64,000 nucleotides of DNA from Fluviirhizobium alvei (lineage in GTDB: Bacteria > Pseudomonadota > Alphaproteobacteria > Rhizobiales > Rhizobiaceae): assembly GCF_030551875.1 (NCBI RefSeq), contig NZ_JAUOZU010000005.1, forward strand, positions 186,001 to 250,000. The letters run 5' to 3'. Shown here piece after piece: positions 45,160-53,599 of this stretch; position 1 is the first letter of the stretch; the number at the start of each line of letters is the position of its first letter. The notes under the pieces are model-generated. The model saw only the letters and a list, made by a program, of their open reading frames with translations, was not told the DNA's origin and did no database searches. Both the position numbers and the translations under genes were made by a program.

Positions 45160-45615
45160 ATGGAAACCATGTCAAACCCGCGTCCCGTTTCCTTTGCGAC
45201 CACACTACTGGTGAAGGATACCTGCCTTTGCCTGCATGCGCAGCGCGCCGCCCGCGCCCTTGCGCGTCGGTTCGACAAGGCACTTCGCCCGCACGGCCTG
45301 AATAACGGACAGTTTTCGCTTCTGATGTCGCTGAACCGGCCGGAGCCGCCGCCGATGTCTGCGGTCTCGGAGCTTCTGGCGATGGACAGGACAACATTGA
45401 CGGCGGCAATAAAACCGCTGGAGCGGGATGGCTTGCTTGAAATCGTTGCAAGCGAAAAGGATCGCCGCAAGAAATTGCTCCGGATCACCGAAGCCGGGCT
45501 TCAGCGGCTGGCGGCCGCCCTACCCGCCTGGATCGAAGAGCATGGCGCCCTCGACATGGAATTGCCGCAGGGCGAAATCGATCGCCTGCGGCAAGCCTTG
45601 AAGAAAATCAGCTGA
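45160..45615 (+). CDS. MarR family transcriptional regulator
   Basis: A 151-residue winged-helix regulator (or 148 residues if the ATG at 45169 is used, MSNPRPVSF). The DNA-binding region is MSAVSELLAMDRTTLTAAIKPLERDGLLEIVASEKDRRKKLLRITEAG, with the wing Asp-Arg-Arg typical of MarR. Two Cys (TCLCLHAQR) close to the dimerisation helices could sense electrophiles or oxidants. It probably represses itself and the divergent DUF899-VOC operon through the palindrome at 45143. It converges on ohr with 4 bases between the stop codons. Confidence 0.88.
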   Translation: METMSNPRPVSFATTLLVKDTCLCLHAQRAARALARRFDKALRPHGLNNGQFSLLMSLNRPEPPPMSAVSELLAMDRTTLTAAIKPLERDGLLEIVASEKDRRKKLLRITEAGLQRLAAALPAWIEEHGALDMELPQGEIDRLRQALKKIS

Positions 45616-45619
45616 TAGA

Positions 45620-46042
45620 TCAGAGCACGGAAACCGCAACTTCGGTCGACGTACGCATGGCATGGCTGTAGGGGCAAACCACATGCGCCTTGGCAACCAG
45701 TTCTTCCGCCTGGGCGCGATCGAGACCCGGAATATCCACGGCCAGCGACACTTCGATGCCGAAGCCGCCGCCATCTTCACGCGGACCGACGCCGACCGTC
45801 GCGGTAACATTGGTTTCGGCCGGGATCTTCACCTTGGCCTGGCCGGCCACGAACTTGAGCGCACTGAGAAAGCAAGCCGAGTAACCAGCGGCAAAGAGCT
45901 GCTCGGGATTGGTGCCCGGCGCGCCATCGCCACCCAGTTCCTTCGGCGAGGTCAGGGTTACGGAAAGATTGCCATCTTCGGACTTCGAGGAACCGACGCG
46001 GCCGCCGGTGGAGGTTGCACGGGTGGTATAAAGGATGGGCAT
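45620..46042 (-). CDS. ohr: organic hydroperoxide resistance protein Ohr
   Basis: Thiol peroxidase that reduces organic and lipid hydroperoxides using lipoylated partners. The 140-residue product has the two catalytic cysteines in Cys57 (AAGYSACFLSAL) and Cys123 (HVVCPYSHA), the family Arg at RVGSS and the N-terminal YTTRATSTGGR, a common Ohr start. Length is normal. It is divergent from ohrR with a perfect 18-base palindrome between them, indicating control by OhrR. Confidence 0.95.
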   Translation of the reverse strand: MPILYTTRATSTGGRVGSSKSEDGNLSVTLTSPKELGGDGAPGTNPEQLFAAGYSACFLSALKFVAGQAKVKIPAETNVTATVGVGPREDGGGFGIEVSLAVDIPGLDRAQAEELVAKAHVVCPYSHAMRTSTEVAVSVL

Positions 46043-46082
46043 GTCGTTCTCCTTGGTTGATGCATTTTATATAGCGCATAAT

Positions 46083-46100
46083 TATATTGCGCGCAATATA
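46083..46100. promoter_or_regulatory. OhrR operator
   Basis: TATATTGCGCGCAATATA is a perfect 18-base palindrome between ohr and ohrR. A half-related AT-rich element (TATATAGCGCATAATTA) lies about 10 bases closer to ohr. This fits binding of an OhrR dimer that shuts off both promoters until oxidised. Confidence 0.88.
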
Positions 46101-46154
46101 GTTTCGCAAAATTATAGAATCCTGCTAATGTCACACTCAATCAAGGAGATGCGG

Positions 46155-46586
46155 ATGGACAAGGACATCCTGACGCTGGAAAACCAGCTCTGCTTTGCCG
46201 TATATTCGGCGTCACATGCTTTCACGCGGGCTTACAAGCCGCTTCTGGCGGATCTCGGGCTTACCTATCCGCAATATCTGGTGATGTTGGTTCTCTGGGA
46301 GCGGCGATCGGCCACGGTCGGAGAGATCGGAGCGGCTCTGTCGCTCGACAGCGGCACCCTGTCCCCTCTTCTCAAGCGGCTGGAGACGGCTGGTCTCGTG
46401 CGCCGCGAGCGCAGCCGTGAGGACGAACGCCAGGTCACCGTCCATTTGACGGCAGAAGGCGCTGCCGCACGCAGCAAAGCCGAAAAGGTCATGGCGGGCA
46501 TTGCCGAGCGGGTCGGCTGCAGCCTCGATGAGATGGTTGCGCTGAGGGAAAACCTCAACAGCCTGCGGAAGCATCTCGAAGGCTAG
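46155..46586 (+). CDS. ohrR: OhrR, peroxide-sensing MarR-type repressor
   Basis: A 143-residue repressor from the ATG at 46155, which follows AAGGAG by 6 bases (an ATG at 46149 is too close). The reactive Cys13 lies in NQLCFAVYSASHAF as in all OhrR proteins, and a second Cys122 (RVGCSLDEM) puts it with the two-Cys type, which forms an intersubunit disulfide on oxidation. The recognition helix region is SLDSGTLSPLLKRLETAGLV with the wing RSREDERQV. Controls ohr through the palindrome at 46083. Confidence 0.93.
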   Translation: MDKDILTLENQLCFAVYSASHAFTRAYKPLLADLGLTYPQYLVMLVLWERRSATVGEIGAALSLDSGTLSPLLKRLETAGLVRRERSREDERQVTVHLTAEGAAARSKAEKVMAGIAERVGCSLDEMVALRENLNSLRKHLEG

Positions 46587-46598
46587 ACCAGAATCCCG

Positions 46599-47359
46599 TC
46601 AGCGAACGATGATTTGAGCGCCATCGCGCACCCGCGCCGCCAGATCGATGACATCCTGGTTGAACATGCGGATACAGCCGGAAGACACTTCCTTGCCGAT
46701 CGATTGCCAATCCGGCGTTCCATGGACGCGATAGAGCGTGTCCTGACCATTCTGGAAAATATAGAGCGCCCTGGCGCCCAGCGGATTGTTGACGCCGCCG
46801 ACAAGACCACCATAGGAGGCGGAAAAGATTTTCATCTCCGGCTTGTCGGCCACATAGGTCTCCGACGGCGTCCAGCGCGGCCAGGACTTCTTGTAGCGAA
46901 TGGTGCCCTGCCCTTTCCAGGCATGCCCCTGGCGGCCGATCCCGACGCCATAGCGCATGGCACGTCCATTCCCGAGCACGAGATAGAGATGGCGCTCGGC
47001 CGTATCGATGATCAGAGTGCCGGGCCGCTCGCTGCCATCATAGGCAACCTCCCGCCGCAGATAGCGCGGATCGACCTCATCGACCGGAATGGCCGGCAGC
47101 CAGTGGCCCGCGTCATTCAGCGGACCATAGGCCGGGATGTTCAGTTTTTTTTTACGAGCGGATAATCGGAATCGGCTTCATAGACGACCTGCGTCGTCAC
47201 CACCCGGCGGCGGTTCCAGACCGGCGTGGTCTGCTCGACGAAACGATCGGCATCCGTCGAGCCATTGTCGTAAAAATCGATATCGCGAACGCTGGTAATA
47301 CAGCCGGCAAGCGGCAGCAGCATTGCAACACCGAGAAGGGAAAGCAGCTTTTTGGCCAT
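46599..47359 (-). CDS. L,D-transpeptidase lipoprotein, frame broken at an A9 tract
   Basis: Two frames that together make one protein of about 254 residues. The first (47359-47141) starts with a lipoprotein signal (MAKKLLSLLGVAMLLPLAGC, lipobox LAGC) and stops after VKKN at a UGA. The second is open from the A-tract to 46599, has no start codon of its own, continues KKKLNIPAYGPLN and carries the YkuD catalytic domain: HGTPDWQ and SSGCIRM with the nucleophile Cys. Moving back one base in the nine-A tract (47145-47153) joins them exactly. YkuD enzymes make 3-3 peptidoglycan crosslinks or attach proteins to peptidoglycan. Possible explanations: sequencing error, phase variation, transcriptional slippage, or -1 frameshifting at A-AAA-AAC. 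It converges on ohrR. Confidence 0.85.
47145..47153 (-). other. nine-adenine slippery tract in the transpeptidase gene
   Basis: Nine consecutive A on the coding (minus) strand, read GUA-AAA-AAA-AAC-UGA in the lipoprotein frame. Its last seven bases form the heptamer A-AAA-AAC, followed at once by UGA. Ten A, or one -1 slip, continues into the transpeptidase frame. Confidence 0.9.
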
Positions 47360-47436
47360 GATCGCGAATCCGGACGTTTAGGACACGGCAGAATTCGCAT
47401 AGGCGTCTGGCGCGGAGCTTGCCATCCGAACGAAGA

Positions 47437-47634
47437 TCAGGCCTTGCGGCCGATATTGGCATAGACCTGCTTGGCAACCAGCCAGGCAACCGGCATGGCC
47501 ACAATTGCCGCAGCGATAGCAGCCGATGCGATCATGCTGCCCTTCAGCATATTCATGCTGAGCAGTGCAGTCACAACGACGCCCGCAAATACAGTGGCAA
47601 CGAGTACATAGATGATAGCGGCGAGTCGGAACAT
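47437..47634 (-). CDS. small two-helix membrane protein
   Basis: A 65-residue hydrophobic protein with two membrane segments (about 4-25, RLAAIIYVLVATVFAGVVVTAL, and 34-55, IASAAIAAAIVAMPVAWLV) and a short basic C-terminus. The composition and length resemble conserved small membrane proteins of Rhizobiaceae; no function known. It lies 77 bases upstream of the transpeptidase gene on the same strand and could be co-transcribed with it. Confidence 0.7.
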   Translation of the reverse strand: MFRLAAIIYVLVATVFAGVVVTALLSMNMLKGSMIASAAIAAAIVAMPVAWLVAKQVYANIGRKA

Positions 47635-47824
47635 GTCTTTCCCCTGTCCTTTTCAAAGCACGAAGCATCTACCATGACGACGAAATATCGCATTGATTTG
47701 GAACAATGGCTTTTCTTGACGGAGGTCAGTTCACCGCCCGAAAGAATTGCGTGACGGCTGTCCGACGACTGGTTGTTACAGATTGGGACAGGTCTGGCTG
47801 GCACGGCATTTGCTGGATGAAGGG

Positions 47825-49210
47825 ATGAACTCGAACCGCTCTTTCATCTCGCGCCGTACGCTGCTCGGCGGCCTCGCGCTGACCTTCGCCGCCGATCGCG
47901 GATGGGCGGCAGAACAACCGCTCGTGCTTGCCAATGCCGATTTCCGCGGCAGCCTCGATGCCAGCCATTTCGGCATCCAGCCGGGTGATGCCGATCAGAG
48001 CGCCAAGGCGTTCAATGCGATGTTGCAGGAGGCCGCAAACCGCGATCAGCCGGTCTTCCTGCCGCCGGGCACCTATCGCCTCTCCAATATCATTCTGCCC
48101 ACCAACTGCCGGCTAACCGGCGTCCCCGGCCTCACCCGGATTCATTATTCCGGCGACGGCGCCTTCTTGACGGCCAACGGTGGCAAACGGATTACCCTGT
48201 CGGGTCTGTCGATCGACGGCGCGAACCGGTGGCTTGCCGACGACCAGCCCGGGCTTCTGACATTCCGCGATGTCGACACGCTCGATCTCACTGACAACGA
48301 GATCACGGGGGCGGCCCGAAATGCCCTGTCGCTCGAGAAATGTGGTGGTCGCCTCGGCTCGAACAGGATCTCCGGAGCGGCGGACGCCGGCATCTACGCC
48401 GTCGAGAGCCGATCGCTCACGATCAAGGACAATTGGATCGCCGATTGCGCCGATGGCGGCATCCTCGTTCATCGCTGGTCGAACGCAACCGACGGAAGCG
48501 TTATCTCGGGCAACAGGATCACGGGCATCGGCGCCCGATCGGGCGGCACGGGCCAATATGGCAATGGCATCAATGTCTTTCGCGCCGGCAATGTCCAGGT
48601 TTCGAACAACCACATCTCCGATTGCGCCTTCACCGCCATCCGCGCCAACTCGGCCTCGAATATCCAGATCACGGCCAATCAATGTCTCGGCAGCGGCGAG
48701 ACGGCAATCTACTCGGAATTCGCCTTCGAAGGCGCGATGATCACTGACAATCTGATCGATGGTGCCGCCAATGGCATCGCGTCGGTCAATTTCAACGAAG
48801 GCGGCAGGCTTTCGCTCATCAACAGCAACATCATCCGCAACCTGCGCCTGACGGCACCCTACGAGATGGACGGCAACTATTTCGGCATCGGTCTTTCGGC
48901 GGAAGCCGATACCGTAGTCGCCGACAATCTGATCGAGAATGCGCCGCGCTGGGGCATGGTGCTCGGCTGGGGCCCCTATCTCCGCAATGTCAGCGTCACC
49001 GGAAACATCATCCGCAAGGCTGGCGTCGGATGTGCGGTCTCCGTTGTCGAAGGGGCCGGATCGGCCCTCATCAGCAACAATCTCTTCTCCGATATGGCAG
49101 AAGCGGCCATCGCCGGCTTCCGCTGGCAGGAGCGCGCGAGCGGCGACCTCATTTCGTCCGGCGCCACCGCGTTCCCGCACCTGACACTCACCGGCAACCG
49201 CGCCGCCTGA
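47825..49210 (+). CDS. Tat-exported beta-helix repeat protein (TIGR03808 type)
   Basis: A 461-residue protein starting at 47825 after AAGGG. The N-terminus has a twin-arginine signal (SRRTLLGGLALTFAADRGWA), so it is exported folded. The mature part is a right-handed parallel beta-helix, seen as repeated short strands with Asn ladders (LDLTDNEITGAARNAL, GSVISGNRITGIGARSG, NVQVSNNHISDCAFTAI, NIQITANQCLGSGETAI). The N-terminal cap FGIQPGDADQSAKAFNAML is shared with pectate-lyase-like proteins. TIGR03808 proteins are known only as Tat-translocated repetitive proteins of unknown function; glycan binding or lysis is a guess. Confidence 0.85.
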   Translation: MNSNRSFISRRTLLGGLALTFAADRGWAAEQPLVLANADFRGSLDASHFGIQPGDADQSAKAFNAMLQEAANRDQPVFLPPGTYRLSNIILPTNCRLTGVPGLTRIHYSGDGAFLTANGGKRITLSGLSIDGANRWLADDQPGLLTFRDVDTLDLTDNEITGAARNALSLEKCGGRLGSNRISGAADAGIYAVESRSLTIKDNWIADCADGGILVHRWSNATDGSVISGNRITGIGARSGGTGQYGNGINVFRAGNVQVSNNHISDCAFTAIRANSASNIQITANQCLGSGETAIYSEFAFEGAMITDNLIDGAANGIASVNFNEGGRLSLINSNIIRNLRLTAPYEMDGNYFGIGLSAEADTVVADNLIENAPRWGMVLGWGPYLRNVSVTGNIIRKAGVGCAVSVVEGAGSALISNNLFSDMAEAAIAGFRWQERASGDLISSGATAFPHLTLTGNRAA

Positions 49211-49236
49211 CAGGCAGGCCATACTATCGTTTCCCG

Positions 49237-50181
49237 TCAGAAACCCGCGAGAATGCTGGCGACATCATCGATTGCCGGCAGACCAAAATCGAGCTCGATC
49301 GGCCCATCATTGTCATTGGCCGGGGCAGGCGCTGCGAAATCGAATTGATCGTCCTCGGAAGCGGCCAGAACCTTGCGTCCATGGTCCTGTTCGGCCTGGC
49401 GGCCAAACGAGTAGCCATCCTGTTTCACCCAGGCCCGGATCTGCTTCAGCACATCATTGGTGATCAGCGTCGCCCAGCTGGTGGTGGAACAGAGACCCAC
49501 CACATAGGGTTCGACGCCCTTGCCGGGATCGCGATCGACCCAGATCGGGCCACCGCTATTGCCGCCGACCGCATGAAAGTTCAGGTAATCCAGAACATCG
49601 TAGTTCGAATTTCGGTCCACAGAACCGCGCGTATCCTGCTGGACACCATGCAGCGTGCTGGGATAGCCGGTCATGTGCGCCTTGCCGCCACTATACTCGG
49701 TCATGATCCCGAACCACGAATTGAACTTGTGCTTCGTGTTGATGACCGCATAGTCCCATTCACTTTCGGCCCGGGTCATCGTGCCGTCGCGGCCGACATT
49801 GTAGTAGTGAATGCGCGAACGCCCATCGACGGAAGCCGGTGAATCGGGATCCGGATAGTGGTTCTGGCTGTAGCGCATGAAGAGTTCCCAGTTGTCCGCG
49901 GTCTTGCCGCCCGGGAACATACCGTGCGATGCAGTCAGCACCGTATGCGGGCCGACCACGACGCCCGAACAGACGCCGAAACTGCTCTGCCCCTTCACAG
50001 TAAATTCGATCAGAGGTACGCTGTTGTAAGGGTATTTGTTGATCGAGTAACGGGCCGAAAAATCCGTGTCCGCCATGGACAAAGAATAGTCCGTAAAATC
50101 GGCCTGCAAAAGTTCGTCGTGATAGGTGAACGAAAATTGCATTTTCTCAAGAAATGCATTGCGGTCTGCGTTCTTTTTCAT
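49237..50181 (-). CDS. trypsin-like serine protease without a signal peptide
   Basis: A 314-residue S1-family protease with a complete catalytic triad: His86 (TASHGM), Asp143 (EWDYAVINT) and Ser209 (GGNSGGPIW). The arrangement resembles glutamyl-endopeptidase-like bacterial proteases. There is no Sec or Tat leader (it begins MKKNADRNAFLEKMQFSF), which is unusual since the family is normally secreted. The C-terminal 50 residues are Ala/Pro/Asp-rich and finish DDVASILAGF, an acidic-then-hydrophobic tail like type I secretion signals. Export through a T1SS is therefore inferred, not shown. Convergent with the beta-helix gene. Confidence 0.82.
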   Translation of the reverse strand: MKKNADRNAFLEKMQFSFTYHDELLQADFTDYSLSMADTDFSARYSINKYPYNSVPLIEFTVKGQSSFGVCSGVVVGPHTVLTASHGMFPGGKTADNWELFMRYSQNHYPDPDSPASVDGRSRIHYYNVGRDGTMTRAESEWDYAVINTKHKFNSWFGIMTEYSGGKAHMTGYPSTLHGVQQDTRGSVDRNSNYDVLDYLNFHAVGGNSGGPIWVDRDPGKGVEPYVVGLCSTTSWATLITNDVLKQIRAWVKQDGYSFGRQAEQDHGRKVLAASEDDQFDFAAPAPANDNDGPIELDFGLPAIDDVASILAGF

Positions 50182-50344
50182 GGCCGCTCCCCCAAAATGC
50201 CATTGCTCATCTTAAATCGTCGAAAGAACGGACGCAACTGCCGCTATCGTCGCAGGCAGGATCGAAAGAATGTGGCAAAGGATCCCCTTGAAATCGCATG
50301 CGGCGCATTCCACGTTTGCCGCACATTGAGTGATGGAGATGAAG

Positions 50345-50848
50345 ATGGGACATATGCTGGCGAAGGCATTTCTGGCTGCAGGTCTGGCCATGGCCACTCT
50401 TACCCCGGCAAACGCTGCGGATTCCGAGCGCGTCGGCGAAGTGGGCGTCGATTGGACCGGCAATGATATCGTGATCGATGCCGTCAGTGATCCCAAGGTT
50501 CAGGGCGTCACCTGCCATGTGACCTATTTCGATCGCGGCATCATCGATCGGCTGAGCAAGGGTAACTGGTTCGAAGACCCGTCCAACTCATCGATTGCGT
50601 GCCGTCAGACCGGCCCGATCGTCATTGGCGATATTGATTTGTCGATGGAGGGCGAGGAAGTTTTCAAGTCCGGATTGTCGCTGATCTGGAAGAGCCTTGT
50701 CGTCAACCGCATCTACGACAAGAAAAACGATACGCTGATCTATCTCATCCATTCGCGCCAGGTCGTGGATGGGTCTGCCAAGATGGCCATTTCCACCGTG
50801 CCGCTCTTCAATCAGACCGTTACCTGGTCGGAAGGCAAACCGCAGTAA
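50345..50848 (+). CDS. creA: CreA family periplasmic protein
   Basis: A 167-residue protein. The start at 50345 follows GGAG by 6 bases and begins a Sec leader (HMLAKAFLAAGLAMATLTPANA). The mature part matches CreA: SERVGEVGVDWTGNDIVIDAVSDPKVQGVTC, DRGIIDRL, DPSNSSIACRQTGPI, with two conserved Cys that probably form a disulfide. Function is unknown; in E. coli creA lies upstream of creBCD, but no such genes occur here. Confidence 0.87.
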   Translation: MGHMLAKAFLAAGLAMATLTPANAADSERVGEVGVDWTGNDIVIDAVSDPKVQGVTCHVTYFDRGIIDRLSKGNWFEDPSNSSIACRQTGPIVIGDIDLSMEGEEVFKSGLSLIWKSLVVNRIYDKKNDTLIYLIHSRQVVDGSAKMAISTVPLFNQTVTWSEGKPQ

Positions 50849-50866
50849 GCATCGGAAACGCCGAAA

Positions 50867-50892
50867 ACCCGGTGCGCCCTGGCGCACCGGGT
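50867..50892 (-). terminator. terminator of the MCP-CheW operon
   Basis: Perfect 12-bp inverted repeat ACCCGGTGCGCC / GGCGCACCGGGT with a two-base loop. On the minus strand it is followed by TTTTCGGCG, fitting a terminator for the cheW operon; it may serve creA as well. Confidence 0.75.
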
Positions 50893-50915
50893 GGTCCCGG
50901 CCGATCGGGAAGAGA

Positions 50916-51380
50916 TCAGGCTGCCTGCTTCAACTCGTCGGCGATGACCGTATCGAGATTGAGGAAGCAGACCATCGACTTTTCGAGCGCCACGATACCG
51001 CGGCAGAAGGCACGCTGGGCTTCCGGAATGATTTCCGGTGGCGGCTGCAGGTCTTCGCTCTTGATCGTCATCATGTCCGAAACCTGCTCGACCAGCAGGC
51101 CGACAAGCTTGCCGCCGATATCGGTGACGATGATGGCGGACCGTTCGGACGGTTCGGTCATTTTCATGCCGAGGCGGCAGGCCATGTCGATAACGGGGAT
51201 CACTGCGCCGCGCAGGTTGATCAGACCCAGAACATAGGCAGGCGTATGCGGCATCGGCGTCACCGGCGCCCAACCGCGAATTTCGCGGATCGCCATGATG
51301 TCGATGCAGAATTCCTGATCGCCCAGATGGAACGATACGATTTCCAGATAGGCTCCGGATTGCTTGATTGCAGTATTCAT
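50916..51380 (-). CDS. cheW: CheW chemotaxis coupling protein
   Basis: A 154-residue CheW that links receptors to CheA. Landmarks are YLEIVSFHLGDQEFCIDIMAIREIRGWAPVTPMPHTP, YVLGLINLRGAVIPVIDMACRLGM and VGLLVEQVSDMM. The ATG at 51380 overlaps the upstream MCP stop (TGATG) and has GGGAAGAG before it, so it is translationally coupled to the receptor; an earlier in-frame GTG at 51395 lies within the MCP gene. A receptor-CheW pair of this kind may form a signalling unit on its own or feed a CheA encoded elsewhere. Confidence 0.94.
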   Translation of the reverse strand: MNTAIKQSGAYLEIVSFHLGDQEFCIDIMAIREIRGWAPVTPMPHTPAYVLGLINLRGAVIPVIDMACRLGMKMTEPSERSAIIVTDIGGKLVGLLVEQVSDMMTIKSEDLQPPPEIIPEAQRAFCRGIVALEKSMVCFLNLDTVIADELKQAA

Positions 51381-53356
51381 CAGAACTCTTCCCATTGATT
51401 GGCCGCAGCAGCGGATGCTGACTGCGGAGCCGGTTTGCTGTTGAAGGCGCCTGCAAGCTTGTTCACCAGGGTTCTTGCGGGCGACGACTGGGGTTTGGCC
51501 GAGGCGGCGCTAACCGCCTGCGGCACATGGCGCATCGGCGCCGGTGCGGCGTCGACCTTGAATTGCGAAACGATCCGCGTCAGGCTGGAAGCATCCTGCG
51601 CCAGCGTGTGGCTGGTCGCATTCGTCTCCTCAACCATAGCGGCATTCTGTTGCGTCATCTGGTCCATCTGGTTGATGGCAGCGCTGATCTCCTGAACGCC
51701 AAGAGACTGTTCGTTGGCAGACGTGGCGATGGCGCCGACGATCTCGTTGATGCGGGTCACGTCTTCCGAAATATGGGCGAGCACCTCACCAGCCGCGGAG
51801 ACGAGTTCCACGCCGGAACGGACTTCATCGCTCGAACGCGCGACCAGCGCCTTGATATCCTTGGCAGCACCGGCGGCACGGCCAGCCAGTTCACGCACTT
51901 CCTGTGCCACGACGGCAAAACCTTTGCCGGCTTCGCCGGCGCGCGCGGCCTCGACACCGGCATTGAGCGCAAGAAGGTTGGTCTGGAAAGCGATCTCGTC
52001 GACGACGTTGATGATCTTGCCGATTTCGTTCGAGGCGTTTTCGATCCGGTTCATCGCGGCAACCGCTTCGGAGACGACCTTGCCGGATTTTTCGGCATTG
52101 GCCCGGGTGCCGTCGACCATACGGGCGGCGTCCGTTGCCCTCGACGAGGTCACCCGGACCGTCGATGTGATTTCATCGAGCGCGGCAGATGTCTCTTCGA
52201 GCGAAGCGGCCTGCTGTTCGGTGCGTCGGGCGAGGTCATCGGCCGACTGGCGCATCTGGTTGGCATTGATCTCAAGCGAGCCGCTCGATTCCTTCACTTC
52301 GGCGATCACCGTCTGCAGCTTGCCGACGGCAAGGTTGAAATCCTGGCGCAACCGATCGATATCGTCGCGGAACGGCTGGTTGATCTGGACGGACATGTCG
52401 CCCTCGGCCAGTCGCGACAGACCACTGGCCAGCGCATCGACGGCAAAACGGATCTGCGTCTCGTCTTCGAGACGTGCAGCCTCCCGGCTTGCCCGCTCGC
52501 TGTCGTTGCGTTCGCGTTCGATGCGGGCGGTCTCGGCCAGCCGGCCACGTTCGCGCAAGGTGTTTCGCAGGCTTTCGGCCGAACCCGCCATGAAGCCGAA
52601 CTCATCACCACGGTCCGCACCGGTAACGCTTGTTTCGTAATCGCCGCCCTGAAGTCGCTCCAGGCTTTCCCGCACGCTTTGCACACCGCGGCGGATCGCC
52701 GTGGAATGAAGCGGGAAGAGAGCTGCCATCAAAAGCAGGCCGGAAACGCCGATGATCATCTGCAGATAGAGCGACCAGTCCGAAAGCTCCTGCGCATGGG
52801 CAACTTGCGCATCAGCCAGAGCCCGGCCATCCGCGACCAGCGTCTTGAAGAGAGTGGCGACGACTTCGCCGCTACCGTCAATTGCATCGTCAATCGCGGA
52901 GAAAGCCTCGTCGCCAGCGCCACTCTCGATAAGTTTCGGGAGTTCCGATGTAACGGCTTTTTCCACAACCAACAGATCGGCCATGTAATTGGCTGCGATC
53001 TGGCTTTTTCCCACCCGGCTCGCCATGCTCCTGACCAGAGGCTCGCCCGTCTTCAGGGTTGCGATCGCATCGGCCATGATCTGGACGCGCTCTGGTGCGA
53101 TCTTCAGATCGCTCTTGTCGACGATGGAATCCATCGCAGCCAGAACCATATCCAGATTGACGACGCGCAACTCGTTGATGTTCGATACATCGTCGCGAAT
53201 GACCTTTTCGTCGGCAAGCGCGGCCGACAATTGGGAATTCTGGTACCAGCCCACGCCGATGATGGCGCCGAAAGCACAGAAGCTGGCAATACCGAGCGTC
53301 ATCAGACGCTGGTTAACTGTAAGGGAGCGTTTCAAATTGTCTCTGCTGGCTGACAT
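51380..53356 (-). CDS. transmembrane methyl-accepting chemotaxis protein with CheR/CheB-tether pentapeptide
   Basis: A 658-residue chemoreceptor starting at 53356 (GGGA lies 7 bases upstream; an ATG at 53362 is too close to it). Two membrane segments (about 20-42 and 198-222) flank a four-helix-bundle-like periplasmic sensor (about 45-195). Two HAMP regions follow, then the signalling domain with [20 protein letters not shown] and a Ser/Ala/Pro-rich flexible tail ending NQWEEF, which fits the xWxxF pentapeptide that recruits CheR or CheB. It is coupled to cheW. The ligand is unknown. Confidence 0.93.
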   Translation of the reverse strand: MSASRDNLKRSLTVNQRLMTLGIASFCAFGAIIGVGWYQNSQLSAALADEKVIRDDVSNINELRVVNLDMVLAAMDSIVDKSDLKIAPERVQIMADAIATLKTGEPLVRSMASRVGKSQIAANYMADLLVVEKAVTSELPKLIESGAGDEAFSAIDDAIDGSGEVVATLFKTLVADGRALADAQVAHAQELSDWSLYLQMIIGVSGLLLMAALFPLHSTAIRRGVQSVRESLERLQGGDYETSVTGADRGDEFGFMAGSAESLRNTLRERGRLAETARIERERNDSERASREAARLEDETQIRFAVDALASGLSRLAEGDMSVQINQPFRDDIDRLRQDFNLAVGKLQTVIAEVKESSGSLEINANQMRQSADDLARRTEQQAASLEETSAALDEITSTVRVTSSRATDAARMVDGTRANAEKSGKVVSEAVAAMNRIENASNEIGKIINVVDEIAFQTNLLALNAGVEAARAGEAGKGFAVVAQEVRELAGRAAGAAKDIKALVARSSDEVRSGVELVSAAGEVLAHISEDVTRINEIVGAIATSANEQSLGVQEISAAINQMDQMTQQNAAMVEETNATSHTLAQDASSLTRIVSQFKVDAAPAPMRHVPQAVSAASAKPQSSPARTLVNKLAGAFNSKPAPQSASAAAANQWEEF

Positions 53357-53473
53357 GGACATTCCCAATTGCTTGCTGACATTTGTTGCCGCCTGGATAC
53401 CCAAAGACAGTCAGAAGGAGGCTCAGGCCTTGGTCCTCTTCCGATATTCTGAGCTAGTTTTCACCCAGAGCCG

Positions 53474-53488
53474 TTAATGATTGGCTAA
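53474..53488. promoter_or_regulatory. CtrA-box-like site upstream of the MCP-cheW operon
   Basis: TTAA-TGATTGG-CTAA matches the alphaproteobacterial CtrA consensus TTAA-N7-TTAA with one mismatch. It lies about 118 bases upstream of the MCP start. CtrA controls motility and chemotaxis genes in many relatives; here the link is only by resemblance. Confidence 0.35.
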
Positions 53489-53599
53489 CTGAACCGCGAT
53501 GATCGCGAAAATTGCGCCAAAAAGCGCCCGCTCCCGCGTTTTACGGGACGAATTGCTATCTGTTTCCGTCTTGACTAGAATGCAGTCATGGAAAGCAGA

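Noticed and set aside
51527-53353. A 608-codon open frame on the plus strand
   Set aside because: Antisense to the transmembrane chemoreceptor; no family pattern and no RBS.
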